Notes: generated by a model from the sequence alone, not told the origin. 64,000 nucleotides of DNA from Chinchilla lanigera (GCF_000276665.1 NW_004955475.1:8352307-8416306); one strand, 5' to 3'; shown: positions 36,697-48,135, counted from the first letter of the stretch. A program made the numbers and translations.

Positions 36697-37420
36697 TTAG
36701 TTGGTTTTGCTATAACAAAATACGGTGGACTAGGGGGCTCATAAACAAAAGAAATCTATTCCTACAGTTCTGGAGGGTGGAAGTTTGTTATGGTTGATAC
36801 ATTGTGTCAACTTGGGGAGTCTAGAGGTTTGGCTAAGTGACTGAGCAGGAAGCCAGGGTGCTTACTTTGTATACAACCTGAGTCTGTGGAAGAGGAGGGC
36901 ATGGAGATTATGTGAGAGCTACACGCCCCTTAGGTGGGTGTAGCCTGTTTACAATGTAAGGCAGGGAAAGAGGCTGCTTGCCGTGATTCCTCCCTTTTGC
37001 TCTGGCTGCTTTGCTGTTCGGCTGCCATTCCCCGCTTTGCTCTTGTTGCTTTGTTATCTTCTGCCTCGAAGCCAGCCAAGTATGAACTGAAACCTCCACA
37101 AACTGTAAGCTAAATAAACCTTTCCTCCCTTCATTTTGGGCGTTGGGGGTTTTGTCTCAGCAACGAGAGAAAAGTAACCAAGACAAAGTTCAAGATGGAG
37201 GTGCTGGTAGGTTCACCGTCTGTGAGGACCCGCTTCCTAGTTCATAGGTGGCGCCTTCTTGCTGTGTCCTCACATCGGGATGAGAGGTCTCATGTAGCCC
37301 TCTTTTTAAGGGCACCGATCCTAATTAGCTCTCAGTAACTCTATACCTGATACCATTATTTTGTAGGTTAGGGCTGCAGTATATGAATTTTGAAGGGACA
37401 TAGGCATTCAGAGCACATTT
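36697..37420 (-). repeat. MLT1/MaLR-type LTR, antisense, split by a younger solo LTR
   Basis: The left part (TTTTGCTATAACAAAATAC to GTTCTGGAGGGTGGAAGTT) and right part (CAAGATGGAGGTGCTGGTAGG to TATATGAATTTTGAAGGGACA) are contiguous in an antisense MaLR LTR. Bases 36786-37185 interrupt it. Confidence 0.75.
36786..37185 (+). mobile_element. Solo LTR (endogenous retrovirus-type, about 400 bases) with 5-base target duplication
   Basis: Begins TGTTATGGTTGATACATTG and ends AAAGTAACCAAGACA, so it has TG...CA ends, flanked on both sides by AAGTT (36781-36785 and 37186-37190). An AATAAA signal sits in the last third (near 37,111). No internal viral genes are present. The ends match the two LTRs at 45276 and 55540. 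A 5-base duplication suits ERV/MaLR elements of class III. Confidence 0.85.
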
Positions 37421-37720
37421 AGCAGGCACCTATTAAGCTTGCGACACTTTGTTAAACACTGGAGATAGTGCAGTAAGTAAAACAGGCAGAGCTCCCTGCC
37501 CATGAAAAGCTTATAGTCCAGTGGAGGGAGATTCACAATAAACAGGAAGCGTAATTAGTAATTTATATATTATATTAAAAAGTGGTAAGAGCTATGGCTG
37601 AAGAGAACATTGAGTACAACAGGAGAACTGGGATTATAAGGGTAGGGCTGGCCTGAGACTGTATAGATATGGTGACACTGAAGCAAAACCTTGAAGATAG
37701 AGAGCAGAGGTGATACAGGG
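37421..37720 (-). repeat. L2 LINE 3' region, antisense
   Basis: GCAGGCACCTATTAAGC, TTAAACACTGGAGATAGTGCAG, CTGCCCATGAAAAGCTTATAG and ATTCACAATAAACAGG follow the antisense L2 terminus. Confidence 0.65.
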
Positions 37721-38319
37721 ACTCACGTTTGTTTGACGCCCAGACTTTCACAGCCCAGGGCAGTAGACTGGGGATCTGATTGTCCTGGGATCAGGTTTTG
37801 GTACCTTGGGCAAGAGCCTCCACTTTCTCCTGTGCTCCCTACTGCCCAGGGCTGTGGTGAGATGAGGGACACAACAGCGCTTTGTAAGAGGACAGGCAGG
37901 GCAGAGAGCTGGAGCAGTTACCATGGATCTTCTCTCTCACATCCCTTCCCGGGCCTCTGGCAGCCCTAAGGCTCTCTGCAGCTGAGGAGCAAGCGGGGAA
38001 GGCAGTGGGGAAGTTGTGGATAGTCTCTGGTTCCCAGGAGAATGAGCAGCTTCCCAGTTTCAGTAAAGATGAAACTGGACCACAGGTTGGGCTTGTGGCC
38101 TTGTGAATGTCACGTTTGCCATGCATACTACTGCTCATGAACCCACAGTGTGGCAGAGCTGGAAGGAAACCCTGGTGCAGGCTGCAGCTCGGTCCCTCTG
38201 GAAGAGATGGGGATGCTGAGGACCAGAGAAATGCATCTAACACTGAGGTCTAGGCCTCCTGCCTCTCACATGGGTCGTGGTTGAGTAAAGAAGCAGTTTT
38301 GACCTGGATTGACTGACTG

Positions 38320-38369
38320 CCTGACTGACTTATGTACGTATGTATGTATGTATGTATGTATGTATTTAT
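38320..38369 (+). repeat. (TATG)n and (GACT)n microsatellite
   Basis: GACTGACTGCCTGACTGAC then about eight ATGT units, abutting the antisense SINE that follows. Confidence 0.92.
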
Positions 38370-38555
38370 GGTACTGGAGAGAGAACCCAGGGTCTTCGGG
38401 CTGAGCTACATCCCCAGCCCACTCTCCAGTATATTTATTTTGAGACAGGGTCTAGCCAATATGCCAGGTTACCCAGGCTGGGTTCTAACTTGTGATCCCC
38501 CCTGCCTCAGTCTCCCAGAGGGCTAGGATTACAGATGTGTGCCACTACACCTGGT
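38370..38555 (-). repeat. Composite B1-ID SINE, antisense
   Basis: GTACTGGAGAGAGAACCCAG to GAGCTACATCCCCAGCC is the ID half; TTTTGAGACAGGGTCTAGCC to GGATTACAGATGTGTGCC is the B1 half. Confidence 0.9.
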
Positions 38556-38689
38556 TACCCAGATGGATTTATTAATAATTATAGCCCAGCTTGGCCTTTT
38601 TCCCTACCAAGGTTAGTGTCCACTCTTCAAAACTACAATCATTGGTGAAGGTTTGTGTTCTTCCATAGGATTTCCATTTGTCATCTCCT

Positions 38690-38800
38690 TGGACTGCTCA
38701 ACAAGCCTGTAAAGTTATTACCCCTAATCATATTGACATAGAAACTGAAGCACACAATGGTTAAGTGATCTGTCCAAGCTCGCATATTAGGCAGCTGGCC
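38690..38800 (-). repeat. MIR fragment, antisense
   Basis: CTGTAAAGTTATTACCCC, ATAGAAACTGAAGCACACAATGG and TTAAGTGATCTGTCCAAGC. Confidence 0.7.
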
Positions 38801-39162
38801 ACTGTTGGTACTTTTATTCATTAGTTTTTGTATTTAGCCGATGGGTTATACAGGTGTCAGATGGGTGGATATGTGTGTGCGTGACTCTGTATGTGAGTGC
38901 CGCTGAATGTGTCTGTCTTGGGTAGACTCCTGGATATCTCTCAATTGCTCTTTCATGCTGTACATGCAGGATGCCTGGGGGATAGACGAGCTCCCTGCAT
39001 GATCCCTCTGCCAGGCCCCTGTTTGGTATGTGGAGGCCTGTGGTTCAGAATAGCTGTGACCTCGTGCCCAGGTGCCTTTATCCTTCTGTTACAGGAAGAG
39101 CAACACGCTGAGCAAGAACATGTACAGGTCCCACGGGGATGTGAACCCCTTGGCACGCTATG

Positions 39163-39350
39163 AGGTGGTAGTTCTCCAGTGGTGGTCTCGGGGCCAGCAG
39201 CAGTAGCACCGCCTAGGAACTTGTCAAAAATGCACATTCTTGGGCCTCATCCCAGTACCGCTGAATCAGGGAGCTGGGATGGGGCCCAACAATTGGCCTT
39301 TCAGCAAGCCCTCCAGGGGCTTCCGACACATGCTCAAGTGTGAGTGTGAG
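39163..39350 (-). mobile_element. MER5A-like hAT DNA transposon remnant
   Basis: GTTCTCCAGTGGTGGTCTCGG, CAGCAGCAGTAGCACC, AGGAACTTGTCAAAAATGCACATTC, GCTGAATCAGGGAGCTGGG and AAGCCCTCCAGGGGCTTC match MER5A in order. Orientation depends on convention. Non-autonomous, no transposase. Confidence 0.75.
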
Positions 39351-39395
39351 ATACATACAGGAGAGGAGAGTCTCCTAGCATGCTGGGGCATATGC

Positions 39396-39399
<4 letters not shown>

Positions 39400-39441
<42 letters not shown>
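39400..39441 (+). repeat. (GT)n microsatellite
   Basis: About 20 uninterrupted TG units. Confidence 0.96.
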
Positions 39442-39443
<2 letters not shown>

Positions 39444-39449
39444 ATGCAT

Positions 39450-40640
39450 GTGTTTGGGGCACAGTATTTCAGCTTCCAAAGGGCCTTCTCCTCTGCCACC
39501 TTCCCCAATCCTCCCGACAACAGGATTCTACCCACTTCTCAATGAATAAACTCACATCTAGGGAGGTGAGGTCATACAGCAGCTCCTCCCTGACAGATAC
39601 CAAGCGTGGCAGTGTTCTCTGGCACATAATACCTGATCTAGGTTTCCCTGAATCTCTACTCCATGTGCTGGGTCAGGACTTCCCAACCCAAAATAACCTC
39701 TTGGGAAGAAGGGATACAGGTGACCAATCTCAGCTACCATCCCACCCCCATCAGCAACACCTGTAGAACAAGTTCCATCTTCCCAGGTGAGTTCACCTGG
39801 CAAGGGAGGAGAGGGCTGTCTAGGGAAGGAGGAGGTGCTAGGAACGCAGGGGCCATTTCCTAGGAGATACCTCCAGGCAGATCCGGGGGCAGCAGAAGGT
39901 TCAGGTTTAGAGTCCCCTCTCTACTTTCTCAGCTGGCCCTGGGCGCCCCACTGGAGCTGACCCAGGACATATGATTCAGCCACACTGGAGGGGCCTTCAG
40001 GCTGACTCCTGACTCTTGCTTAGGCCTGTCTTCTACCCCAGTCTCAGGCCCGCTCTGGGGCCCCTGCTAGGGAAGTGAGGGGACTGTCCTGTCTAGCTAC
40101 CCACTCCCAGACGTAAGACATACACACATCCAGCAGACTGTAAAGGTAAAACCATCCTGGCAAGCATCTGGTCTAGTGATCCTCTAAACTTTGTGGAAGT
40201 TGGGGGGATCTGCTGTTGTATTACCAGGAGCCACAAGTTATTTGAGAACTGAACTTTTTATGTTATTTAAATGGCAAACACAATTTTTTTTTACATACAT
40301 AAAGACAGCAGTAATTAATCACTGAAGTCATTTTCATAGCTTGCATTCAGTTTGGGTGCATTTCTCAAGTGGGGGTGATGCAGATTTCAGGGTGGTTGTG
40401 CTCATCCATAGGTGTCTCCTCAGAGGTTGGATTCTACAGGGGTTTCTGTCCTATAAAGGGAAGGTCTGTGTAGTCTACCCCAAGCTTGTGAAAGACTCAT
40501 CCAGCCCCTTCGAGCTTTACCAGAACACTGAGGCCCAGAGAAGCCCAGGTACTTGCTCGAGGTCTTCCAGCAAGTGCAGAGAAGAGCTGATATTGACAGG
40601 GTGAGCTCTTGCAGCCTGTTCCAGACACACTCTGTCATAC
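39450..40640. other. Intergenic, no gene recognised
   Basis: Unique and old unassigned sequence. A MIR-like antisense core, AACACTGAGGCCCAGAGAAGCC, lies near 40,525-40,600. Confidence 0.5.
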
Positions 40641-40648
40641 TCTTCAGG

Positions 40649-41220
40649 GTGTTTTCCTCTGTTTTCTGGTGCTATAAAAGACTAGCCGAGACTAAGTGAT
40701 TTAAATGAACAGAAGCTGGATATGGTGGCACATGCCTGTAATCCTAGCATGGAAGGCTGAGCCAGAGGAATCGCAAGTTTGAGCCCAGCCTGGACAACTT
40801 GGTGACTTAGTGACAACCTGTCTCAAAATAAAAAATAAAAAAAGGCAAGGGGTGTAGCTCAGTGTGAAGGAGTTGGGCTCAGTCCCCAATACCGCAACAA
40901 AATGAAAACAAAAACAGAAATTTATTTGGCTCCTGGCTTAGAGGCTGGGAAACCTACAAGCACAGTTCCAGCACCCGGCAAGGGCCTTCATGCTATAGCA
41001 TCCCACGGTGGAAGGCAGAGGGCAAGAAATGGTGAGAGCAAGAGAGCAAAAGAGACCAAACTCGCTTTTATGTTAACCCACTCTCACCATAGTAACCTGC
41101 TCCCATGATAACACAGGAACCCACTTATGAGGGCGGGTGCACATGACCTAGTCACCTCACACTGGGTCCCACCTCCCAACATGGATGCACTGGGGACTGT
41201 TTACAACACATGAACTTTAA
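40649..41220 (-). repeat. MaLR-type LTR, antisense, interrupted by a SINE
   Basis: TTTTCTGGTGCTATAAAAGAC to TTTAAATGAACAGAA, then after the SINE ATTTATTTGGCTCCTGG to TTTACAACACATGAACTTTAA, together follow an antisense MaLR LTR. Confidence 0.7.
40715..40912 (+). repeat. Composite B1-ID SINE inserted in the LTR
   Basis: B1 half (GCTGGATATGGTGGCACATG to CAACCTGTCTCAAAA) then shortened ID half (GGTGTAGCTCAGTGTGAAGG to CAGTCCCCAATACC). AACAGAA occurs directly before (40708-40714) and after (40913-40919), the target duplication. Confidence 0.88.
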
Positions 41221-41531
41221 GAGGTGCTCAAGTCATTGCAAGAGCCAGGTTCAGGCCAGCCCAGGGGCGGTAGGCTGGCAGAGGTGTGTGCCTCTGATGT
41301 TATCAATTTCTCTGCCTTCTTCCTGTTTGTTGGGACTGCATGGACTCATTTGGTTCTAAAGAGAACTGGACAGCCAGAGGGTGAATCGAGGAGGAGGAAG
41401 CAAAAGCTTCATGTCATGGTGATGATACTGTCTCTGGTCTATGACCGATTTATAGATGATTAAGGTCCAGTCTCTGATTTACCCAATCTCCCAGACTGTC
41501 TGTGGTAAGGAGCAGATATAAAAGTAATGAC

Positions 41532-41624
41532 AGGGCCAGGGATATAGCTCAGTGGCACAAGCGCCTGCCTAGCAAGGACAAGGTCCTGAGTTCAATTCCT
41601 GGTACCAATAAATAAATAAATAAG
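41532..41624 (+). repeat. ID SINE with (AAAT)n tail
   Basis: GGCCAGGGATATAGCTCAGTGG, AGCGCCTGCCTAGCAAGG, TTCAATTCCTGGTACC, then AATAAATAAATAAATAAG. Confidence 0.92.
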
Positions 41625-41684
41625 AGTAATGACAATACTTCCCGATTCTCTAAAATGCACTTTTATGCCCCTGATGACAGCCAA

Positions 41685-41855
41685 CATTTATTGAAGATTT
41701 TCTATATGGCAGTCATTTTACACATGAGATTATCAAGGTAGCACTGAGGAAGGCACGGCCACATTTTGTAGATGGGGAAAATGACACCTAGGAAAGTTAA
41801 GTAAAGTGATTCTGGGTGGCAAAGCCCAGCATTTGGATTCCTGGTTCCTGAGCAC
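41685..41855 (-). repeat. MIR fragment, antisense
   Basis: CATTTATTGAAGATTTTCTATATGGCAGTC, CATTTTGTAGATGGGGAAAATGAC, GCAAAGCCCAGCATTTGGATTCC. Confidence 0.75.
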
Positions 41856-41929
41856 CCTTTCTTCCGGCTCCTTGGTTTCTGCTGTTCCTCACAGTGACCC
41901 GGGAAGTAGCCAGGATAGGTCACGCACAC

Positions 41930-42070
41930 ACACACTTTCACAGGAGTGGAAGCTGAGGCTCAGAGAGGGCGAGTATTTGGACCACAGGGTAGAGAGCTAG
42001 GAGGCATTTATTTGTTTCCTGACCTGGTGTCTGCTCGCTAATCCCATAAGCCCCCATCAAAGGCCCAAGT
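41930..42070 (-). repeat. MIR-like core fragment, antisense
   Basis: GAGTGGAAGCTGAGGCTCAGAGAGGGC with a short downstream match. Confidence 0.45.
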
Positions 42071-42130
42071 CTGGGAGATCTATGAGGACTTGGGTGCATG
42101 TCAGGAAGAAATTTGTCAAAATCAGTGGCA

Positions 42131-42330
42131 GTTGGGTGTGATGGTACATGCCTGTCATCCCAGTACTCTGGGAGGCTGAGGCAGAAGGATCACAAGTTCA
42201 AGCCCAGCCTGGGAAATTTAGTGACTTACCAAGACTCTATCTCAAAATTAAAAAGAAAATGGTGATGTAGCTTAGTATGAAGACCCTGGGTTCAATCCCT
42301 AGTACCATCAAACAAACAAACAAACAAAAA
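42131..42330 (+). repeat. Composite B1-ID SINE
   Basis: GTTGGGTGTGATGGTACATGCC to AGACTCTATCTCAAAA (B1), GGTGATGTAGCTTAGTATG to TTCAATCCCTAGTACC (ID), then a CAAA repeat tail. Confidence 0.9.
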
Positions 42331-42690
42331 ATCCCAAATAAATATTTCCAGTCAGTGGTTTGCCATGTAATAGTAATTTCCATGCAGTATGGGGAAGTGT
42401 TTTGCAGCTGTGAACGTGTTTGTCTGTTTTCTAGATCTACAAATTTCTGTTTGAGGGTAGAATGATTCGAGCATACATTTTACTCTCCCCACCCGGTTTG
42501 TTCAGCAATGTTGTTATGAACTTTGAATTTTTAATCTATCCATAGTTCTAAGTAAATTGCCCCCCAAGATGCAAATAAGTTGAACCTGAAATATTTCCAT
42601 CTGCTTGCTCCAGCTTCCATAATTTTGTGCAACCCAGGATGAATGTACAATTTTTAAATGCAATACAATCTGATTTTTCCTGTACTTTTT

Positions 42691-42884
42691 TTTGAGGTGC
42701 TGGGATTGAACTCAGGGCCTTCACACCTTCACACTGAGCTAATCCCCAGCCTCACCCCTTTAGTTTAAATTTTGAGCCAGGGTCTTGCTCAGTCACTAAA
42801 TTGCCTAGACTGGGCTCAAACTTGTGATCCTCCTATCTCAACCTCTCAGAGTGCTAAGACTATAGGTGTGTAACACCCGAACCA
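42691..42884 (-). repeat. Composite B1-ID SINE, antisense
   Basis: GAGGTGCTGGGATTGAACTC to GAGCTAATCCCCAGCC (ID) then TTTTGAGCCAGGGTCTTGC to CTATAGGTGTGTAACACC (B1). Confidence 0.9.
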
Positions 42885-42889
42885 GCTTG

Positions 42890-44150
42890 CTTGTAAATTG
42901 TTTAATTAATTTTTTGCCCGTGATACCGACTTTATCTTTAGCCCAGATTCTTCAATATACACCCTTTTCTGACAGATACAGTTTTTGCTTAGTATCTTTC
43001 CAATTGTGCTATGATAATTATTTGCTGCCATTGAGGGAACCCTTTCGTAGCAGAACTGAGGTTCTGGGTGGTGTTGGAGACAGGCTTAGAGTGAGCTTCT
43101 GAAGAGGTGGAGAGGTGTTTGAAATGCTGGTGAAGAAAATGCCAGTTGATTCCTGAGAAACCATTTTGAAGATATCAATAAGTAATACAACAAAGATGGT
43201 TAATTTCCTACAACTTTGTCTGTAACTCTGTTTTGTTTGTATTGTTCTTATGCTATTTTGTAAATGGATGTCTATCTGTTAATACGTTTTCCTTCTTTTA
43301 TTTTTTTTTAAATAAGAAAAAAGAAAAGGCCAGTTGATGTAACTTCCATATACAAAGAACACTAGGTTGGGTGAGAGAACAGAGAATCCTCTGAGGTCAC
43401 TGAAAAAGATGGTGGCGTTGTGTTCAACACACCCCACCTACTGCTGTCAGCCCAGTGTTTGTTCATGTGATCTGAGGCTTAGGAATTCCAACCCTGCTTC
43501 TCCTTCCAGACTGGTGTTGGCCTCTTTTGTTGGTGGCAGTGGTAAGAATTTCAGACCCGGAGCAGTTGCTCCATTGGCCTGGCACACAATGACCCAATAG
43601 AATCAAATTATTTTTCCAAATAAAGCTAAAAAGGCAGGAAAAAGCTTTTGGTGAGTTGAAGAGAATCTCCCCAAATAAAAAACAAACTCCTCTTGATATG
43701 TACAGGGTACTAAAAATGCTTGAACTTGACCAAAAATTGCTAAAACATCTCATTTGATGCATCAAAATCACCAGGACCTATCAGGAAAGCCCGTCACTAT
43801 GAGTACTTCCTCTCTAGTGCTTCATTGAGAACAAACTCTTTCTTTCATCATTTTTGTTGAAGCCAAGTGGAACAGTTGAAACCTAGGTTCCCATTTCTTC
43901 TTCCTGGAGGTGCCTGGACCACTGCTGGTTCCATGGCAGGATTTAATTCAGCCAGGCCTCATTCTTCCTTTCTTCACATGTAAGCACTGCAACAGCCCCC
44001 TCTGACGAGAGCCTCTGGTTTCAGAATTCAGGAAAGAGACACCTGTGGGTCAGCCAAGGTCAAATCAACCCTATAGCCATTGCAGATTCAAAGTAGAGTT
44101 TTTCTTTTACAGGTATTTCCGGATTTTCCAAAGTTTCCACAATCACTTTA
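42890..44150. other. AT-rich intergenic sequence, unrecognised
   Basis: No gene or repeat family confidently recognised. A T/A-rich stretch is at 43,290-43,330. Confidence 0.5.
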
Positions 44151-44152
44151 TA

Positions 44153-44488
44153 TAGTTGGCCTCTTGTAGCTATCCTCGGGTGCTTTGAAGATTCAATCAG
44201 TCACTGATTGAAAATGTTTGTAAAAGAACCGCATCTGCCCTGAACATGTACAGGCTTTTCCCCCTTGTCATTATTCCATAAACACTATGGTATAACTACT
44301 ATTTACAGAGCGTTTACATTATATTAGGTATAAGTAACCTAGAGATGATTTAAAGTATACAGGAGGATGTGTGTAGATTCCATGCAAATATTACACTATT
44401 TTATACAAGTGACAAGAGGGTCTATAGAGTTTGATATCCATGGGGGTGTCCTGGAAACAATCCTTCATGGATAGTGATGGGTGACTGT
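44153..44488. mobile_element. MER2-like (Tigger/pogo group) DNA transposon
   Basis: AGTTGGCCTCTTGTAG at one end and GGGTGACTG at the other are imperfect terminal inverted repeats. The interior has CATCTGCCCTGAACATGTACAGG, TTGTCATTATTCC, ACATTATATTAGG, AGAGATGATTTAAAG and TATCCATGGGGGTGTCCTGG in MER2 order. Non-autonomous. Confidence 0.8.
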
Positions 44489-44889
44489 CCTATTTTTGTG
44501 ATTAGCAAACCCTAGGATAAGCAGTGTGAACATACACTCAAAATATAGAACCAAACCATGTACGTAACACTGAAGAGCACTTTTGGGATGGGACTGTGGA
44601 TTCCTGTCCTGAGCTTTCTGGTGCTACAGGGGACTTATGCTCTCAGCTAGTTTCTGGGTTTCCCCCACCTTCTCATTTGCCCAGAGAGCCAGGGGAGAAG
44701 GTGGGGGCTCCTTGGTCACAGAGGTGTAATGATTCTAACAGCACAAATAACAAATTGAGCCTAGGTTGGGGAAAAGACAGCAAGAACAATCATTCAGCAC
44801 TTGTTTTCTGAGTGCCAGCGATGTACCAGCTGTGGGGGAAGCTCAGTAAGGGAGAATTCTGCCCTTTGAGAGGCAATGAGACATACAGG

Positions 44890-45045
44890 CATGAGGTTAG
44901 GCATTTGAGCCAAAAAGAGTGAGTTCACTGTGGCTCCACCACTTAGTGACCCTGTGACTTTGAACCTCAACTTCCTGGAGACTCAGCCTCATCATCTATA
45001 AGACGTGGATATGGATTATCACACCAGCACTGTACTATGCATTGA
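44890..45045 (+). repeat. MIR fragment
   Basis: GAGTGAGTTCACTGTGGCTCC, CACTTAGTGACCCTGTGAC, AGACTCAGCCTCATCATC. It abuts an antisense MIR. Confidence 0.75.
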
Positions 45046-45054
45046 GGGTCTGCT

Positions 45055-45235
45055 AAGGTGACAAACATATATGTGTGCTTGATATACACAGTCTCACGGC
45101 ATCTTCACAGTAACTCTATGAGGTGAGTACTACTAGGCCCACTCAACAGATGGAGAGACAGAGGCTCCATTAAGGGATTTTCCCAGCAACCCACAGTAAT
45201 CAAACAACGATGTCAGAATTTGAGGACAGGCAGTC
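45055..45235 (-). repeat. MIR fragment, antisense
   Basis: CACAGTCTCACGGCATCTTCACAG, CTATGAGGTGAGTACTACTAGG, ACAGATGGAGAGACAGAGGC. Confidence 0.75.
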
Positions 45236-45275
45236 TCCTCCCTAAATCTTTCCTCTTTGTCACTCTTTTGTAAGG

Positions 45276-45656
45276 TGTCTTAGTTACTTTTCTCATTGCT
45301 GGGACAAAATACTCAATGCCCAAAGTTAAGGGAGGAAAGCTTTATTTAGCTCTCCGTTTGCAGAGATTTCAGTCCATAATTGGTTGGCTCCAAGGTAGAG
45401 TGGCACATGGTGATAGAAGACATCAAAAGCAACAAGGGGAGAGAGTAAGACAAGCCTCTTTCTGTCCCTTACATCGTATCTGGTCTACAGGGATTAGGGC
45501 AGTGCCAATCCAATCAGTGGACTGATCTAGCCATCACCTACTCTTAATCCCAGCATTGCACTATGAATCAGTCACACACTCTGGATTCAGCCACCTCCGA
45601 AAAAACCTTGTGATCACATGAAGCTTTCGTGGGACATCTAGACACAAACCATAACA
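45276..45656 (-). mobile_element. Solo LTR (381 bases), antisense
   Basis: Reads TGTCTTAGTTACTTTTCTC to ACACAAACCATAACA on the + strand, the inverse of TGTTATGG...AAGACA. Flanked by TAAGG (45271-45275) and TAGGG (45657-45661), a 5-base target duplication with one change. Close relative of the copy at 55540. Confidence 0.85.
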
Positions 45657-45829
45657 TAGGGCTTCCCATGGATGAGCTGGTGTGATGAGTCAGTGGAGTG
45701 TCTGTACTGGCCTAGTTAGTACCAGGCCTAGCACATAGCAGCTGCTCAACACCAGCTGACCAATCTCACTTAAGGGTCTCCTAGTTCAGGGAGAAGAGTT
45801 GGGGAGAAGGGTGTTCAGCCGCAGGAAGT

Positions 45830-46590
45830 GTTCCCATCCCCAAACCTAAACATCTCTCTGTCGGGGATCCCTGTTAGGGGTCACTTACTCTGCTTCCCGC
45901 TTCCCTTCCCCTCAGGCAGGCCACGCATCCCGCTTCTTTGTGCCCCTCCCCCAGGTCAGGACAGCCCTCTTTTGCCCGCTCCCTATAGGCTATCTGGGCC
46001 AGTGTGTCTCCCTCACCCTGGCAAGGCATTAAAAATTGAAACGTCCTTTGAAGAGAAAACAGTTTAATAAAAGCTCCATCTATTTTTCATGAGCGGATCA
46101 GGAGGGAGATGGTGAAGAGAGGAGAAGCAGGATGGGGAGACAAGCAGCGGGATATCCGGGCAGTGAGGGTCTTGGGGATTCCCTGGTGGGGGCTCAGCAG
46201 AGGAAGGCCAGCAATTGCCACTCCGCCTTTACCTGCAGCTCCAGTGGGCCCACAGCCCTCTTCTTCTCTCACTTCCTGTTAGCAGGAGCCAGGCTGGGAC
46301 TGTCAAGTAAGGCGGGAGGGTTCACGTCAGAGAGAACCTCCACCTTCTTTTCAGGGAAGGGCTCAGAGGAGCTTAGCTTCACTCCTTCAGAGAAGGAGAA
46401 ACCACACTGAAGCAAGATGAGGCCTGTCCCCAGAGCCCTGGCTACCTGTTTGGCACTCACAGGATTGGGCAGGGCAGGACCTAGCCAGAGCCTTGGGATG
46501 GACAGTGGGCAGGGAGCTGAGCTTCAGGAGGAAGTCCCACGAGGAGGCTGGGGCATAAGGGAACCAAAGGGAATAAATTCCAAACCCTGG
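45830..46590. other. Intergenic, with a candidate regulatory patch at 46,025-46,110
   Basis: No repeat recognised before the next SINE. The patch holds CCTTTGAAG (TCF/LEF type), GTTTAATAAAAG and CTATTTTTCATG. Inference only. Confidence 0.3.
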
Positions 46591-46594
46591 CTCA

Positions 46595-46758
46595 GGTTGG
46601 GCATGGTGGTGCATGCCCGTAATCCCAGCACTCTAGAGGCTGACGCAGGAGGATCACCGTGAGTTTGAGGTCAGCTTGGGCTATGTAGTGAGTTCAAGGC
46701 CAGCCTGAATTGCATAGTGAGACCTGTCTCAAAAACAAACAAACAAACAAAAAAGCAC
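46595..46758 (+). repeat. B1 SINE with (CAAA)n tail
   Basis: GTTGGGCATGGTGGTGCATG to GAGACCTGTCTCAAAAACAAAC, with the duplicated AGTTCAAGGCCAGCC block. Confidence 0.93.
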
Positions 46759-46999
46759 CAAAAAAACCCCACAAACCCTGGCTCATGTCCTTTGGACTTT
46801 GAAGCTTTTTCTAGTCACAAGACACAATTAAATTCACTCCATTCTTTATCTCTCCAGCCCCAATAAAGACAGATCCACCCAGGAAAGAGATGCCACAGAC
46901 TGGCCCTGGCAGGAGAGACTTGTGCCTAGGTCTAACAGAATGGGTTCTGTCTGTGTCACAGAGCTGTTTGTGTACATGGGTGTCCACATGTGCCAGTGT

Positions 47000-47030
47000 G
47001 TGTGTGTGTGAGTGTGTGTGTGAGAGAGAG
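47000..47030 (+). repeat. (GT)n microsatellite
   Basis: GT repeat broken by GAG units, ending in GAGAGAGAG. Confidence 0.85.
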
Positions 47031-47039
47031 CCAGGATGG

Positions 47040-47600
47040 GGCCCCTGCTTGAGAGTACACGTTCCTACTGCTCTAGCCGCCCCCCCTGTGCACGTGCCAG
47101 AGGGCAGGTGGGGTAGGTAAGGAGGGTGGGCTGTGAGGGGAGAAGGAAGAGGACAGCGGGGCCCAGAGAACTGAGCCAGGCCTGAGGCTGAAAGCCAGGC
47201 AGCTAGGAATGGGCCAGCCCCAGCACAGGGCTACTCCCTGAGGGCTTTAGGGAGTGGGGTAGAATTTGCTTCATGAGGCCCCAAAACTGAGGCGGGCGGT
47301 AGGGTGCACGTGCATGTGTATAAAGGTGGAGGGCTCCTGCTCCATCCGCATGGTCAAGAGAAGCTTTGGGGGACATTTCTGGGGTGGTCATTGGGGAGGA
47401 GTCTGGGAGGCCCATTGATAGATTCTTCTCGTTTGGGAGACTAGCTTCAAGCAAAGCCCTAGGCCAGTGTCAGTAGAGTATCCTCCCCACCCCTCTCCAC
47501 CCAGGGGAAATCCCTGGAGTCCAGGCTCCAGATAGCTGGAGATGTGGTAGAGGTCCTGGCTCTGGCAGAGGACTTTGGACTAGGGTTGGAGGTCCTGACT
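47040..47600. other. Intergenic, nothing recognised
   Basis: GC-rich unique sequence without gene character. Confidence 0.5.
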
Positions 47601-47609
47601 GGGCTTTGC

Positions 47610-47770
47610 TCTTAGGTGTGCTCCAAACCTGTGTCCCTCCTTACTGTTCTTGCATCCAGCCATTCATTTGTCCATCCATCCAACACGTATTTCCTGAGCC
47701 CTCAGTTTTGCACCAGGGATTTTCTTAGCATACTGGACAAGGTGTACTCTTCAAAGCCACTGACCCTAGT
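47610..47770 (-). repeat. L2 LINE terminus, antisense
   Basis: ATCCAACACGTATTTCCTGAGCCC and the following GCACCAGG-like text match the antisense L2 end. Confidence 0.45.
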
Positions 47771-48135
47771 GCATTCTTGGCTTCTCTTTTCCAGAACTTC
47801 ACACATCTGGCTTGTGATGGGACCCTGTAAGGCAGGTGGTAGCTCTATAGGCCAAGGAGTCTGGAGATGCAGATCCTGACTTTCCTTTACCTGTGACCAG
47901 GGAAAACTTACTGTTCCTGCTGGGCCTTCTCTTTTCCCAGCTCTGTGGGGAGAGATTGCATTGAGATTGGCTCGCTCGGGGGCCCTCCTTTCTTCAAGTG
48001 GCTGCTGCCTCTGAACATACCTGTGGAGACTAAATTTTCCTTTGGTCAGTGGCTCTTGGTGGCCTTGGATAACTGATGGCATCTCTCTATGCTCAGTTTC
48101 TCCAAATATAAAAAGGCGTAAGAAAACCACCCTGT

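Noticed and set aside
45276..45656. Provirus with coding potential
   Set aside because: Only a single LTR is present; no internal retroviral frames on either strand.
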